From the NCBI GenBank assembly GCA_937922235.1, contig CAKZVC010000023.1:1-64000 (forward strand): a DNA stretch of 64,000 nt. The letters run 5' to 3'. A program made the position numbers and the translations under genes. Positions within the stretch are counted from its first letter, which is position 1, and each line of letters begins with the position of its first letter. The stretch is from an uncultured Acidimicrobiales bacterium. Lineage in GTDB: Bacteria > Actinomycetota > Acidimicrobiia > Acidimicrobiales > SHLQ01. The notes beneath the pieces are model-generated. The model was not told where the DNA came from, ran no database searches, and saw only the letters and a program-made list of their open reading frames with translations. Positions 29,601 to 37,070 of this stretch are shown one piece after another.

Positions 29601-32600
29601 CGTCGGTCGTGTTCGCAAAGGTGTCCGAGGTGAACACCTTGATCAGCGCGAGGTCGTAGGTCTCGACCGTGATTCCGGCCGGGTCATGGTCGTCTTCATC
29701 GGCAACGCCGTTCCCGTCAGGTGTGTTGTCGATGACGTTGTCGGTCGGAGCACCCGGACCAGCAGGCTGAGCGTCATTGCCGATCGTTGCGTCTGGGGTC
29801 GAGTCGATGTCGTTACCACTGTCGGAGCTGATCTCCGCCCAGTTGACGTAGTCGCCATTCGCAACACCGTTGGCGGTCAAGGTAATCGTGATGTCGGTAG
29901 AGGCACCAGCAGCCAGCGGGCCACCAGTGAATGTCGCCGTGCCGTCAGCATTGTCCGCCCAGTCTCCTGCAGCCACCTCAGCAGCGCTGAGATCAAACCC
30001 AGCAGGGAAGTAGTCGGTGACTTCGAAGGTCGCCGCATCAAGAGTTCCCTGGTTCGTCACGGTAATCGTGAAGGTCACGTCGCCATCAGGAGCGATGGCT
30101 CCATCGGTCGGGTTCGCAGACGAATCTGAGGTGTAGACCTTGGTGAGTGCGAGGTCGAAGTTCGCAATGCTCACTCCTGCAACGTCATGGTCATCCTCAT
30201 CACCGGCGGTGTTGTCGATGACGCCGTCGGTCGGTTCACCAGGTGCAGCAGGCTGATTGTCATTCGCCTGAACAGCGTCAGGAGTCGAGTCAACATCCAC
30301 CCCATCGTCAGCGGAGATCTCGGCCCAGTTCTCAAACGAACCTGGGGTGGTGGAGGTCGCGGTCATCGTGATGGTGATGTCGGTCGACGCACCGGCCGCA
30401 AGCGGGCCAGCGTCGATCGATGCGGTCGCACCGTTGTCGGTCCAAGCAGCATCGTTGAGCGTGAAACCAGCAGGGAGATAGTCCGTGACCGTGAACGTGG
30501 TTGCGTCGATCGTGCCTTGGTTGGTCACCGTGATCGTGAACGTCACGTCCGAACCATTCTCGATGATTCCGTCAGTGGTGTTCGCAAAGTTGTCAGACGT
30601 GTACACCTTCTGCAACGCAAGGTCGTACGTGGCAACAGTGATTCCCGCCGGATCATGGTCGTCCTCATCACCGGCGGTGTTATCGATGACGTCATCGGTC
30701 GGAGCTCCCGGGCCAGCAGGCTGGGCATCGTTGCCGATCGTGGCATCCGGAATCGAGTCAACGTCGTTGCCGTCATCGGCCGAGATCTCGGCCCAGTTGA
30801 CGTAGTCGCCATTTGGCGCACCATTAGCAGTCAGGCGGATGGTGATATCGGTCGACGCGCCAGCAGCAAGCGGGCCACCCGAGAAGGTTGCCGTGCCGTC
30901 AGCATTGTCGGTCCAGTTACCTGCAGCCACCTCGGCAGCGCTGAGATCAAACCCCGAGGGGAGGTAGTCAGTGACCTCAAAGGTCGTTGCGTCAGTCGTG
31001 CCTTGGTTGGTGACCGTGATCGTGAAGATCACATCGCCGCCGGGCGACACGACGCCGTCTGCAGTCGGAGCGGTCGTATCGGAGGTATAGACCTTCTGCA
31101 ATGCGAGGTCGTAGTTCGCAACGGTCACACCAGCAGGGTCATGATCGTCCTCATCTCCGGCAGTGCCATCGACGACGTTGTCGGTCGGAGCTCCTGGAGC
31201 TGCCGGCTGGTTGTCGTTCGCCTGGACAGTGTCCGTCGTCGAGTCGACATCGATACCGTCGTCAGCCGAGATCTCGGCCCAGTTCACTGCGTCGCCAACA
31301 GTCGCACCGTTCGCGGTGAGCGTGATGGTGATATCGGTGCTTGCGCCAGCAGCAAGCGGGCCACCCGAGAAGGTTGCCGTGCCGTCAGCATTGTCGGACC
31401 AGTTACCTGCAGCCACCTCAGCAGCGCTGAGATCAAACCCAGCAGGGAAGTAGTCGGTTACGTCGAACGTGGCCGCATCGAGCGTGCCCTGGTTCGTCAC
31501 CGTGATCGTGAACGTGACGTCAGCGCCATCTTCGATGACGCCATCCGTGGAGTTGCCCGACGAGTCGGATGTGTACACCTTCTGCAGTGCAAGGTCGTAC
31601 GTTCCGACCGAAACGCCAGCAGGGTCATGATCGTCGCTGTCAGCCACGCCATTCCCGTCAAGTGTGTTGTCGATGACGTCGTCGGTCGGGGCTCCTGGAG
31701 CTGCCGGCTGGGCGTCATCGGCGATGTTCGCATCGGGAGTTGAATCGACGTCGTTACCGTCATCAGCGGAGATCTCCGCCCAGTTCACGGCTTCACCAGC
31801 AGCAGCACCATTTGCGGTGAGCGTGATGGTGATGTCGGTCGATGCGCCGGCGGCCAACGGGCCAGCGTCGATTGACGCAGTTCCATCAGCGTTGTCGGTC
31901 CAAGCTCCGTCATTCAGATCGAAACCGGCAGGGATGTAGTCAGTGACCGTAAAGGTTGTCGCGTCGACAGTGCCCTGGTTCGTGACGGTGATAGTGAAGG
32001 TCACGTCAGCACCATCGCCAATGACTGCGTCGGTGGTGTTGCCGAAGGTGTCGGAGGTGTACACCTTCGTCAACGCGAGGTCGTACGCCTCGACGGTTAC
32101 GCCAGCAGGGTCATGATCGTCCTCATCGGCCGCGCCATTCCCGTCAAGTGTGTTGTCGATGACATTGTCTGTCGGAGCTCCTGGAGCTGCCGGCTGGTTG
32201 TCATTCGCTTGGACAGTATCGGTTGTCGAGTCGGCGTCATTGCCGTCGTCAGCCGAGATCTCCGCCCAGTTCACAATGTCGCCGGCGCCGCTCGAGGTCG
32301 CGGTCGTCGTGATGGTGATGTCGGTACTTGCGCCAGCAGCGAGCGGGCCACCCGAGAAGGTTGCCGTGCCGTCAGCATTGTCGGACCAGTTACCTGCGGC
32401 CACCTCGGAAGCGCTGAGGTCGAAGCCAGATGGGAGGTAGTCGGTGACCTCGAAGGTCGCCGCATCGAGCGTGCCTTGGTTCGTCACCGTGATCGTGAAC
32501 GTCACATCCGCGCCCATCTCGATGACGCCGTCGGTTGTGTTGCCGAAGGTGTCCGAGGTGTACGCCTTGGTCAGCGCGAGGTCATATACCTCGACGGTAA

Positions 32601-35220
32601 CTCCAGCAGGATCGTGGTCATCACTGTCGGCCACGCCATTCCCGTCAAGTGTGTTGTCGACCACGTTGTCGGTTGGAGCGCCCGGGCCAGCAGGCTGTGC
32701 ATCATCAGCGATGTTCGAATCCGGAATCGAGTCGACGTCATTACCGTCATCAGCCGAAATCTCCGCCCAGTTCACGGCTTCGCCCTGAGCTGCACCGTTG
32801 GCGGTCAGCGTAATCGTGATATCCGTGGACGCTCCAGCGGCAAGCGGGCCGCTCGTGATCGTTGCTGTGCCGTCAGCGTTGTCGGTCCAGTTACCTGCGG
32901 CCACCTCGGAAGCGCTGAGTTCGAAGCCAGAGGGAAGGTAGTCAGTGACCTCAAAAGTCGTCGCGTCGATCAGACCCTGGTTCGTCACCGTGATCGTGAA
33001 CGTCACATCTGAGCCGTCCTCGATCGCACCATCGGTCGTGTCCTCAAAGCTGTCCGAGGTGTACACCTTCGTCAGCGCAAGGTCGTACGGAAGTGTAAAC
33101 CCGGCGTCGAATGTGTGGTCGTTCTCTCCAGGTCCGCCCGTCGTCACCGGAATCGTGGTGCCGACGAGATCGGAGTCTGTTGCATCGGGGTTCGATGTTG
33201 ACCCGACATTCGCCATGGTTGGTTCGAGGTCAGACGGCGAAACGCCACCCGGAAGCGGTGAGGTTGTCGTCGAAGCGTCGAAACCAAGCACGTAGTCCGT
33301 ATTCGGTGCAACACCCGAAGCGCCATCGAAGATGTACGTGCCGTCGGCGCTAGTCGTAGTCGTCGCGAGAACCGTCGATCCGTCAGCGGCATAGAGGGTG
33401 ACCTCAACGCCAGCTAGGGGCTGTTCGCCGGGATCTTGGATGCCGTTGTTGTCGAGATCGAACCACACGCGGTTACCAATCTCAACTCCGGAGGGTGTGC
33501 ACACCTGAAGGTTGAAGACCGAAACATCTCCTGCAATTCCCTTCGGATCGTTCGGGGTGCCGTAGTCGATAGCGCCCAGTGGCGTGGCAAGTCCGGCAGT
33601 AGGCGCCGATGAAGCAAGCACTGCAAGGCCATGTGGTCCGGCTTCGGACAGAACATCAGCCGAAGTCACCGCATACTGGGTCGTGCCGGTGGACGGATTG
33701 TTGTAGAAGTCGACTCCGCCGTAGTTGTCTTCGAGTCCAGCGTCTCCTGTTTCACTTACGTTCAACGCACCGTCATCGCCGGTGAAGAGACCGGCTCCGT
33801 TTGCAGTAAGCCGATGCGTTTGCCCCTGGTGGTTGTATGCGGCATGCGGATTGTCGTCACATCCGACTCGCAGGCCCGCCAACATCTCGCCACTGGGGAT
33901 GATCTCCAGATCGGAAACGAAGTGCGTCAAGTTATTGTTCAAGAACCCAGGGTCAGGTTCACCTGCCGTCGAAATCGCAATCGTCTGATTCAGTGTTTCT
34001 GACGCCGAGTCTCGATGAATCGTGACGCCGCCGACGGTTGATGACGGACCGGTGAATCCGCCGTCAGTGGTGAGATCAACCGACCAAACCTCGACGCCGG
34101 ACACGGTGCCCCAGTACAAACGAGTGCCATCGTTCGACGTCTCGAGAGCATATGGGACCCGCCCATTGGCCATGCCGGCCGATCCGTCGTCATTCACGTC
34201 AACGTCATATGCATCGAGGATCGTTCCATCCATCGCGATGCGGTAGATATGGCCGTCCTCCCAGTTGGACACGAAGAGCTGATCGTTGGTTTCGTCGTAC
34301 ACGATGTTGCCCAGACCAACGCCCGACGTTCGAGTCAGCGTGTCGTTGTCCTCACAGTCCTGATGGGTAAAGGTCGCGGTCTGCTGAGGAAGTTGGACGA
34401 GGACCGAGGGCGCTCCCGAAACTGCGTCCATTTTGTAGACGGTGCCTGCTGCTCCGAGATCGTTCGCTCCGCCGCCGATCGCTCCGTACTGAGTAATCGC
34501 ATCCCGCGATCCGGCAGCCGCGTTGGTGTAGAAGCGGTGAGAGTAGTTACTCGATGCGGTCGCAAACATGTCTCCGCGCGTGTTGTCGATGGCGGTACCA
34601 AACAGATTGCCGAGCTGATCGATGTGCCAATCCGGGTGGTGGAACATAGGAGTCGTGGTCGTCTGATTCTGTCGACCTGTGGCCGGCACGGTGGACGAGA
34701 TGTCCAGCAGGCCGAAGGCGTCCTTTGGCAACGCAGGGTCGACGACTGCAGAACAAGAGACCGAAGCGGCGTACGTGCGAAGCAGCGCGTTCGCGGGCGG
34801 CTGTCGGCACACTTCTGGAACGACTGCACCAAAGTCGACACCCGCTGACTCCGGCGTAGCAAAGGTCACCGATGATTCCGAATCCGCGCCGACTGGACCT
34901 TCGGAGTAGTCGGTCGGGAGATTGGTGAACTCGATCCGATATTGCGCACCATCGTCTAGTCCACTGATCGTGTAGTCGCCGTTGGAATCCGATGTCGCAG
35001 ATCCGGCGGCAATGCCTTGTGCGTCGTATGCGGTAGCGACCACACCGGCAAGGCCTTGCTCGCCGACGTTGGCTCCATCTTCGTTCTCATCAACGAAAAT
35101 CGTTCCGCTGACGTCGCCCGAAGCTGCGAGTGCGACGGTGGCCTGCAATGCCAAACCAGCTGCGCCAACGGCGAGAACTAGCAAACTCAGCAGCAGACTG
35201 CGGCCCAGATTTCTAAACAT
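20626..35220 (-). CDS. Giant secreted, wall-anchored protein with 24 DUF11 repeats (LAxTG sortase substrate)
   Basis: 4,864 residues from the ATG at 35220, chosen because it opens with a signal peptide (MFRNLGRSLLLSLLVLAVGA, cleavage after ALA-AS) and has AGAGGA upstream; a frame to 35319 adds 33 residues of no known kind. Order: SdrD-B-like domain (about 35-130), a beta-propeller-like region (about 140-600; DNTRGDMFATASSNYSHRFY, NDQLFVSNWEDGHIYRI), second SdrD-B (about 605-700), then 24 tandem DUF11 units of about 160 residues (about 705-4545), each opening with YDLAL-K-YTSD and containing VTFTITVTNQGT and NWAEISADDG. Two more SdrD-B domains follow (VVWFDDDNDGI, LVWFDADRDGI). The C-terminus is LAVTG (20769-20755), a hydrophobic span and a charged tail RKEEDELAYIERRKNRN, as for class-E sortase substrates. 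Very acidic, suited to calcium binding; probable surface stalk or adhesin. Confidence 0.9.
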   Translation of the reverse strand: MFRNLGRSLLLSLLVLAVGAAGLALQATVALAASGDVSGTIFVDENEDGANVGEQGLAGVVATAYDAQGIAAGSATSDSNGDYTISGLDDGAQYRIEFTNLPTDYSEGPVGADSESSVTFATPESAGVDFGAVVPEVCRQPPANALLRTYAASVSCSAVVDPALPKDAFGLLDISSTVPATGRQNQTTTTPMFHHPDWHIDQLGNLFGTAIDNTRGDMFATASSNYSHRFYTNAAAGSRDAITQYGAIGGGANDLGAAGTVYKMDAVSGAPSVLVQLPQQTATFTHQDCEDNDTLTRTSGVGLGNIVYDETNDQLFVSNWEDGHIYRIAMDGTILDAYDVDVNDDGSAGMANGRVPYALETSNDGTRLYWGTVSGVEVWSVDLTTDGGFTGPSSTVGGVTIHRDSASETLNQTIAISTAGEPDPGFLNNNLTHFVSDLEIIPSGEMLAGLRVGCDDNPHAAYNHQGQTHRLTANGAGLFTGDDGALNVSETGDAGLEDNYGGVDFYNNPSTGTTQYAVTSADVLSEAGPHGLAVLASSAPTAGLATPLGAIDYGTPNDPKGIAGDVSVFNLQVCTPSGVEIGNRVWFDLDNNGIQDPGEQPLAGVEVTLYAADGSTVLATTTTSADGTYIFDGASGVAPNTDYVLGFDASTTTSPLPGGVSPSDLEPTMANVGSTSNPDATDSDLVGTTIPVTTGGPGENDHTFDAGFTLPYDLALTKVYTSDSFEDTTDGAIEDGSDVTFTITVTNQGLIDATTFEVTDYLPSGFELSASEVAAGNWTDNADGTATITSGPLAAGASTDITITLTANGAAQGEAVNWAEISADDGNDVDSIPDSNIADDAQPAGPGAPTDNVVDNTLDGNGVADSDDHDPAGVTVEVYDLALTKAYTSDTFGNTTDGVIEMGADVTFTITVTNQGTLDAATFEVTDYLPSGFDLSASEVAAGNWSDNADGTATFSGGPLAAGASTDITITTTATSSGAGDIVNWAEISADDGNDADSTTDTVQANDNQPAAPGAPTDNVIDNTLDGNGAADEDDHDPAGVTVEAYDLALTKVYTSDTFGNTTDAVIGDGADVTFTITVTNQGTVDATTFTVTDYIPAGFDLNDGAWTDNADGTASIDAGPLAAGASTDITITLTANGAAAGEAVNWAEISADDGNDVDSTPDANIADDAQPAAPGAPTDDVIDNTLDGNGVADSDDHDPAGVSVGTYDLALQKVYTSDSSGNSTDGVIEDGADVTFTITVTNQGTLDAATFDVTDYFPAGFDLSAAEVAAGNWSDNADGTATFSGGPLAAGASTDITITLTANGATVGDAVNWAEISADDGIDVDSTTDTVQANDNQPAAPGAPTDNVVDGTAGDEDDHDPAGVTVANYDLALQKVYTSDTTAPTADGVVSPGGDVIFTITVTNQGTTDATTFEVTDYLPSGFDLSAAEVAAGNWTDNADGTATFSGGPLAAGASTDITIRLTANGAPNGDYVNWAEISADDGNDVDSIPDATIGNDAQPAGPGAPTDDVIDNTAGDEDDHDPAGITVATYDLALQKVYTSDNFANTTDGIIENGSDVTFTITVTNQGTIDATTFTVTDYLPAGFTLNDAAWTDNGATASIDAGPLAAGASTDITITMTATSTTPGSFENWAEISADDGVDVDSTPDAVQANDNQPAAPGEPTDGVIDNTAGDEDDHDVAGVSIANFDLALTKVYTSDSSANPTDGAIAPDGDVTFTITVTNQGTLDAATFEVTDYFPAGFDLSAAEVAAGDWADNADGTATFTGGPLAAGASTDITITLTANGVANGDYVNWAEISSDSGNDIDSTPDATIGNDAQPAGPGAPTDNVIDNTPDGNGVADEDDHDPAGITVETYDLALIKVFTSDTFANTTDGVLENGTDATFTITVTNQGSVQANTFTVTDYLPAGFILNDAAWSDNADGTADFTGGPLAPGASTDITITMTATTAIDGVSVNWAEISADDGIDIDSTPDTNPNNDNQPAAPGAPTDNVIDGTAGDEDDQDPAGVTIQSYDLALQKVYTSDTTGAATDGVVEIGDDVTFTITVTNQGTLDATTFTVTDYLPAGFVLNDAAWTDNGATASIDAGPLAAGASTDITITLTAATAPTGDHVNWAEISADDGNDIDSTPDANIADDAQPAGPGAPTDNVVDNTAGDSDDHDPAGITVEAYDLALQKVYTSDTAGAPTDGVIELGADVTFTITVTNQGTLDATTFTVTDYIPAGFDLNDAAWTDNADGTASIDAGPLAAGASTDITITTTATVSTPGSFENWAEISADDGNDVDSTPDAIQANDNQPAAAGDPTDNVIDNTADAAGASDEDDHDVAAVAIANYDLALQKVYTSDTSGAPTDGVVQAGDDVVFTITVTNQGTIDATTFEVTDYLPSGFDLSAGEVAAGAWTDNADGTASIDAGPLAAGASTDITITLTANGAPVGDHVNWAEISADDGNDIDSTPDANIADDAQPAGPGAPTDNVIDNTAGDEDDHDPAGITVGEYDLALQKVYTSDTFGAAADGIIENGSDVTFTITVTNQGTIDAATFTVTDYIPAGFVLNDAAWTDNGATASIDAGPLAAGASTDITITLTATAAPTGDSVNWAEISAADGVDVDSTPDATQGNDTQPAGPGEPTDGVIDNTAGDEDDHDPAGVSVANFDLALIKVYTSDTSGAATDGVVETGDDVTFTITVTNQGTIDATTFTVTDYIPVGFDLSAGEALAGAWTDNADGTASIDAGPLAAGRSTDITITLTANGAPVGDHVNWAEISGDDGNDVDSTPDANIADDAQPAGPGAPTDNVVDNTPDGNGVADSDDHDPAGITVAEYDLALQKVYTSDTFADPADGVIEQGADVTFTITVTNQGTIDATSFTITDYLPAGFDLNDAAWTDNADGTASIDAGPLAAGASTDITITTTATTVAPGSFENWAEISADDGNDVDSTADAVQANDNQPAGAGAPTDNVIDGTAGDEDDHDVAAVSVANYDLALAKVYTSDTLGNTTDGFIENGSDVTFTITVTNQGTLDATTFEVTDYLPSGFDLSAGEVAAGAWTDNADGTASIDAGPLAAGASTDITITLTANGAADGDYVNWAEISADDGTDIDSTPDVIVGNDAQPSGPGAPTDNDINGTAGDEDDHDPAGVSVGSYDLALTKEYTSDTFGAAADGVIADGADVTFTITVTNQGTIDATTFTVTDYIPAGFVLNDATWTDNGATASIDAGPLAAGASTDITITLTATAVTPGEYVNWAEISADDGNDVDSTPDANIADDAQPAGPGAPTDGVIDNTAGDEDDHDPAGVSVANYDLALEKVYTADTFGLTTDGQVQAGSDVVFTITVTNQGTIDATTFTVTDYIPAGFVLNDATWTDNGATASIDAGPLAAGASTDITIILTAQNPAVGTNVNLAEISADDGADIDSTPDATVGNDNQPAAPGDPTDGVIDGTAGDEDDHDIAGIDVVEYDLALTKVFTSDTFGAPADGILENGTDATFTITVTNQGTIDATTFTVTDYYPSGFVLSAAEVALGAWTDNADGTASIDAGPLAAGASTDITITLTADSAAPGDAVNWAEISAADGTDVDSTPDAVQANDSQPAAPGAPTDNVIDNTAGDEDDHDPAGVQIVNYDLALTKVYTSDTHADPTDGVIENGADVTFTITITNQGTVDANTIDITDYIPAGFVLNDAAWTDNADGTATIAAGPIAAGGTLDVPVTLTATAVVPGEAVNLAEISADDGTDVDSTPDSNPADDAQPAAPGAPTDDVIDGTAGDSDDHDIAGVTVELYDLALTKEYTSDTFGAPTDAVIDTGADVTYTITVTNQGTVDAATFDVTDHLPAGFTLNDAAWTDNGNDTATITGGPLAAGASVDITVTMTAGVVTPGQYVNWAEISADDGNDVDSTPDADVANDAQPSSPGDPTDGVIDNTAGDEDDHDPAAVGVENFDLALIKTVTDDGFGDPTDGLTENGSEVTFTITVINQGTIDATTFEVTDTLPAGFVLNDPTWSPNPDGSATIAGGPLAAGASTDITLVATVDSAAPGVSVNTAEISSDDGNDIDSTPDTDPTDDTQPAAPGDPTDDVTNNTAGDSDDHDIAGITVGTFDLALAKVYTSDTSADGNATDGRVQTGDDVVFTITVTNQGTLDAPTFDVTDYVPAGLTLNDATWTPNADGTATFTGGPLAAGASVDIPVTMTVTATDAGDIVNGAEVSADSGNDVDSTPDVDVANDNQPAAPGAPTDNVIDGTPDGNGAADEDDHDIAGLTVDVYDLALVKDFTSDTSTDGNATDGVIQAGDDATFTITVTNEGTVDAASFDITDYYPAGFVLSATSADSAAWTDNANNTATTTVGPLAAGASTSVTITLTAATPGAGPLVNWAEISTDDGDDIDSTPNTNPNDDGTPPSEDDIDDAPLTVAAYDLALRKVYTSDTGGNPTDGVIDIGDDITFTITVFNQGTVDAASVEVTDFFPAGFDLSSAAADSAAWTDNGDGTAVTTVGPIAAGDSVDVTITMTAINPTIGAQLNAAEISNDDGNDIDSTPNTDVNDDGPITDDEIDNAAGDEDDHDPAPFLVEENVRLSLGNVVWFDDDNDGIFDPNEAPVAGVTLVLLDENGDPVLDAAGQPRTQVTDSGGFYLFDDLEEGTYVVAVIASNFAPGGPLNNVVTSTGNNTTAGIAPDPDNDLDSDDNGSFVLGDGAVSEPIVLSIGDEPDGNDNFTVDFGFTPAAGIGSLVWFDADRDGIQDGTETGVSGVRVNVINVATGEIFGTDITDANGDWAVRGLPPGDYTVTFNDPQGRTFTSRNSGTNDATDSDVALDGTTTTYNLIAGQFDPTVDAGIVVAQAAPPLAVTGTTWTIVFLSWALGLFFLGAALVLFGRKEEDELAYIERRKNRN
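21590..33100 (-). repeat. Array of 24 DUF11-coding repeats, about 480 bp each
   Basis: 24 YDLAL/FDLAL openings counted. Long stretches are near-identical in DNA between units, such as GGTCACGGTGATCGTGAA on the plus strand, which recurs in most copies. Terminal units (repeats 21-24 and unit 1) are more diverged than internal ones. Copy number should be treated with care in a short-read assembly. Confidence 0.9.
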
Positions 35221-35313
35221 GAATAGATGTCCTCTACTACGGTCAGGCGCGTTCGCACCGAGACCCACAACAACCTTGTGAGGGTCAATCGGACTACACG
35301 TGTCGAAATTGAG

Positions 35314-35346
35314 ACCCAAGTTCTGGGCACAGTGCCCAAGTTGGGT
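35314..35346. repeat. Nested palindrome upstream of the giant gene
   Basis: Arms ACCCAAGTTCTGGGCAC and GTGCCCAAGTTGGGT pair except for two extra bases and one mismatch. Lies about 95 bases upstream of the giant gene start, in the 232-base gap to larE; could be an operator. Confidence 0.6.
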
Positions 35347-35419
35347 TCACAGGTGAAGCGAGGTCCATTCCCGCGGGGTACATCTATCCCCTGCTACCGA
35401 CTGATATCGGGACAAATTG

Positions 35420-35438
35420 CCGACTGGTAGATAGTCGG
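35420..35438. repeat. Hairpin after the larE stop
   Basis: CCGACT / AGTCGG with a seven-base loop, 15 bases beyond the larE stop codon; probable U-less terminator. Confidence 0.4.
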
Positions 35439-35452
35439 AACGACCGGTTCGG

Positions 35453-36253
35453 TTAGTTCTCGAGGCTTAGGTTCAAATTGCCAGATCGCAGACCCTCGAG
35501 GTCCAACGTGACATAGCGGTACCCAGATTGTTGGACTGCTGCAATGACAGCCTGTCGACTTTCGATAACGCGAGCGAGCGACTCGACAGGCACTTCGATG
35601 CGAGCGATCTCTTCGTAGTGTCGGACTCGGATTTCGGGAAAGCCCATCTGCTTGAGCGCAAGCTCGGCACCCTCAATACTCGTCAAGCGCTGGATCGAGA
35701 CGGGCGTGCCGTAAGGGATGCGCGATGACAAACAGGCTGCTGCGGGCTTGTCGGCAGTTCGCAAACCGAGGGTGCGGCTTGCCTCACGAACGGCGCCCTT
35801 GTCGAGCCCGGCCGAGACCATTGGGAACGCCGCTCCCCGTTGCGCCGCTGCATGTTGGCCGGGGCGGTGATCGCCAAGGTCGTCGAGGTTGACGCCCAGC
35901 ACCACGGTTGCGTCGAGCTCGTCGGCGATTGGCTGCACGGCATCCATGAGCGCGTCCTTGCAGTGGAAGCATCGGTTGCCGTCGTTCAGCCGATAGGCCG
36001 CGTTCTCCATCTCGTGGGTGGTGACCTCGCGCCAGTCGAGACCCCAGTCTTCGGCGAGCGCTTCACATTCGTGACGCTCAGCGCCCGCAAGCGATGGAGA
36101 GACAGCGGTGACGGCGACTGCGTTCTCGGCCCCCAACGTGTCTGCTGCGACAAACGCGAGCAATGCCGAGTCGACGCCGCCACTAAAGGCAACAACGACT
36201 CGCTCGAGCTTCTGTAGTTCTTCGCGCAGCGACGCGAGTTCTTGCATGACCAC
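35453..36253 (-). CDS. larE: LarE-like ATP-dependent sacrificial sulfur transferase (PP-loop)
   Basis: 266 residues. PP-loop AFSGGVDSALLAFVA (about 22-36) binds ATP; NRCFHCKDAL (about 92-101) gives a CxxC; KPAAACLSSRIPYGTPVS (about 168-185) carries the Cys that serves as sulfur donor in Lactobacillus LarE. LarE adenylates and sulfurates the pyridinium dicarboxylate precursor of the nickel-pincer cofactor. No larB or larC is nearby, and the three Cys could support a 4Fe-4S version. An ATG at 36247 is an alternative start. Confidence 0.85.
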   Translation of the reverse strand: MVMQELASLREELQKLERVVVAFSGGVDSALLAFVAADTLGAENAVAVTAVSPSLAGAERHECEALAEDWGLDWREVTTHEMENAAYRLNDGNRCFHCKDALMDAVQPIADELDATVVLGVNLDDLGDHRPGQHAAAQRGAAFPMVSAGLDKGAVREASRTLGLRTADKPAAACLSSRIPYGTPVSIQRLTSIEGAELALKQMGFPEIRVRHYEEIARIEVPVESLARVIESRQAVIAAVQQSGYRYVTLDLEGLRSGNLNLSLEN

Positions 36254-36312
36254 AGTCTGGGGGCATCTTGCTCAGTCATCCACCTGGCCGAGCAAGTTGA
36301 TTGACTCAAGAC

Positions 36313-37008
36313 ATGGAACTTCTGAATGCATCGGTGCTGGTTGTTGGGGCAAGCGGCGCCCTGGGATCGGCAATAACTCGTCGGCTCGCAGACAGCGGAG
36401 CGAAGGTGACGGCGGTTGGACGCCGCGTTGAGGCTCTTGACGAGCTGACCGCAAGCTGCCCAGCTGGGGCTGTGCATGCAATCGTTGGCGATCTTCGAAG
36501 CTCAGATGTTGCGCAAAAGGTGGTTCATGCCGCCGTCGAGCACGGTGGTCAATTGCAGCTTGTCGTGAACGCCGTTGGTGTCGTGGCTTTTGGCGATGTC
36601 GCCGAGCTCGAAAGCGACGTGCTTGAGGAGCTGTTCCTTACCAACGTGTTCAGTTCAATCTTCGTGGCCCAGGCTGCGCTTCCGGTGATGGCTGCTGGGT
36701 CGACGCTCGCGTCTATCAGTGGGGTCATTGCTGAACGCAACATGCCGGGCATGGCCGCCTACGGAGCATCAAAAGCGGCGTTGCGCTCCTTTAACGAAGG
36801 ATTCGCTCGTGAAGCTCGCCGCCGCAAGGTGCGGGTTCTCGACATTCGGCCACCGCACACAGAAACGGGCCTCGTCGACCGCGCAATCGCTGGCACCGCC
36901 CCCAAGTTCCCCGAAGGCCTCAGCACCGACTCGGTTGCTGACACGATCGTCGCGTCTCTCCTCGACCCCACCATCACCGACGTCCCCGCCTCCACCTTCG
37001 GGACATAG
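36313..37008 (+). CDS. Short-chain dehydrogenase/reductase
   Basis: 231 residues. Rossmann motif VLVVGASGALGSAI (about 9-22), NAVGVVAFGD (NAG-type motif, about 82), Ser in SISG (about 135) and catalytic YGASKAA (about 150-156). An in-frame TTG at 36301 would add four residues. The stop is followed after seven bases by the palindrome at 37017. Substrate unknown. Confidence 0.88.
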   Translation: MELLNASVLVVGASGALGSAITRRLADSGAKVTAVGRRVEALDELTASCPAGAVHAIVGDLRSSDVAQKVVHAAVEHGGQLQLVVNAVGVVAFGDVAELESDVLEELFLTNVFSSIFVAQAALPVMAAGSTLASISGVIAERNMPGMAAYGASKAALRSFNEGFAREARRRKVRVLDIRPPHTETGLVDRAIAGTAPKFPEGLSTDSVADTIVASLLDPTITDVPASTFGT

Positions 37009-37016
37009 GACTCCCA

Positions 37017-37067
37017 AGATTTGTACAGACTTTCCGACCACTACGGTCTGAAAGTCTGTACAAATCT
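37017..37067. repeat. 51-nt palindrome between the SDR and nnrE genes
   Basis: Left arm AGATTTGTACAGACTTTC, right arm GAAAGTCTGTACAAATCT, perfect 18-base arms; inner CGACC / GGTCT continue with mismatches. The right arm supplies TACAAA, which lies six bases before the nnrE GTG. Confidence 0.85.
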
Positions 37068-37070
37068 CTT
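37059..37070 (+). promoter_or_regulatory. Possible -10 of nnrE inside a palindrome arm
   Basis: TACAAA (37059-37064), six bases, GTG at 37071: the same spacing as other leaderless genes here. Confidence 0.35.

Noticed and set aside
22420-33012. Long plus-strand open frames of 250-680 residues within 22.4-33.0 kb
   Set aside because: They are antisense to the DUF11 array; the repeated codon pattern keeps one complementary frame open. Their Arg/Val/Asp-rich translations repeat with the same period and resemble no protein family.
21590-33100. Regular repeats considered as a CRISPR array or tandem satellite
   Set aside because: The period is about 480 bp, it is coding throughout, and there are no short direct repeats with unique spacers.
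35221-35452. The gap upstream of the giant gene examined for a tRNA or riboswitch
   Set aside because: Hairpins are present, but no cloverleaf, T-loop consensus or known aptamer core is visible.
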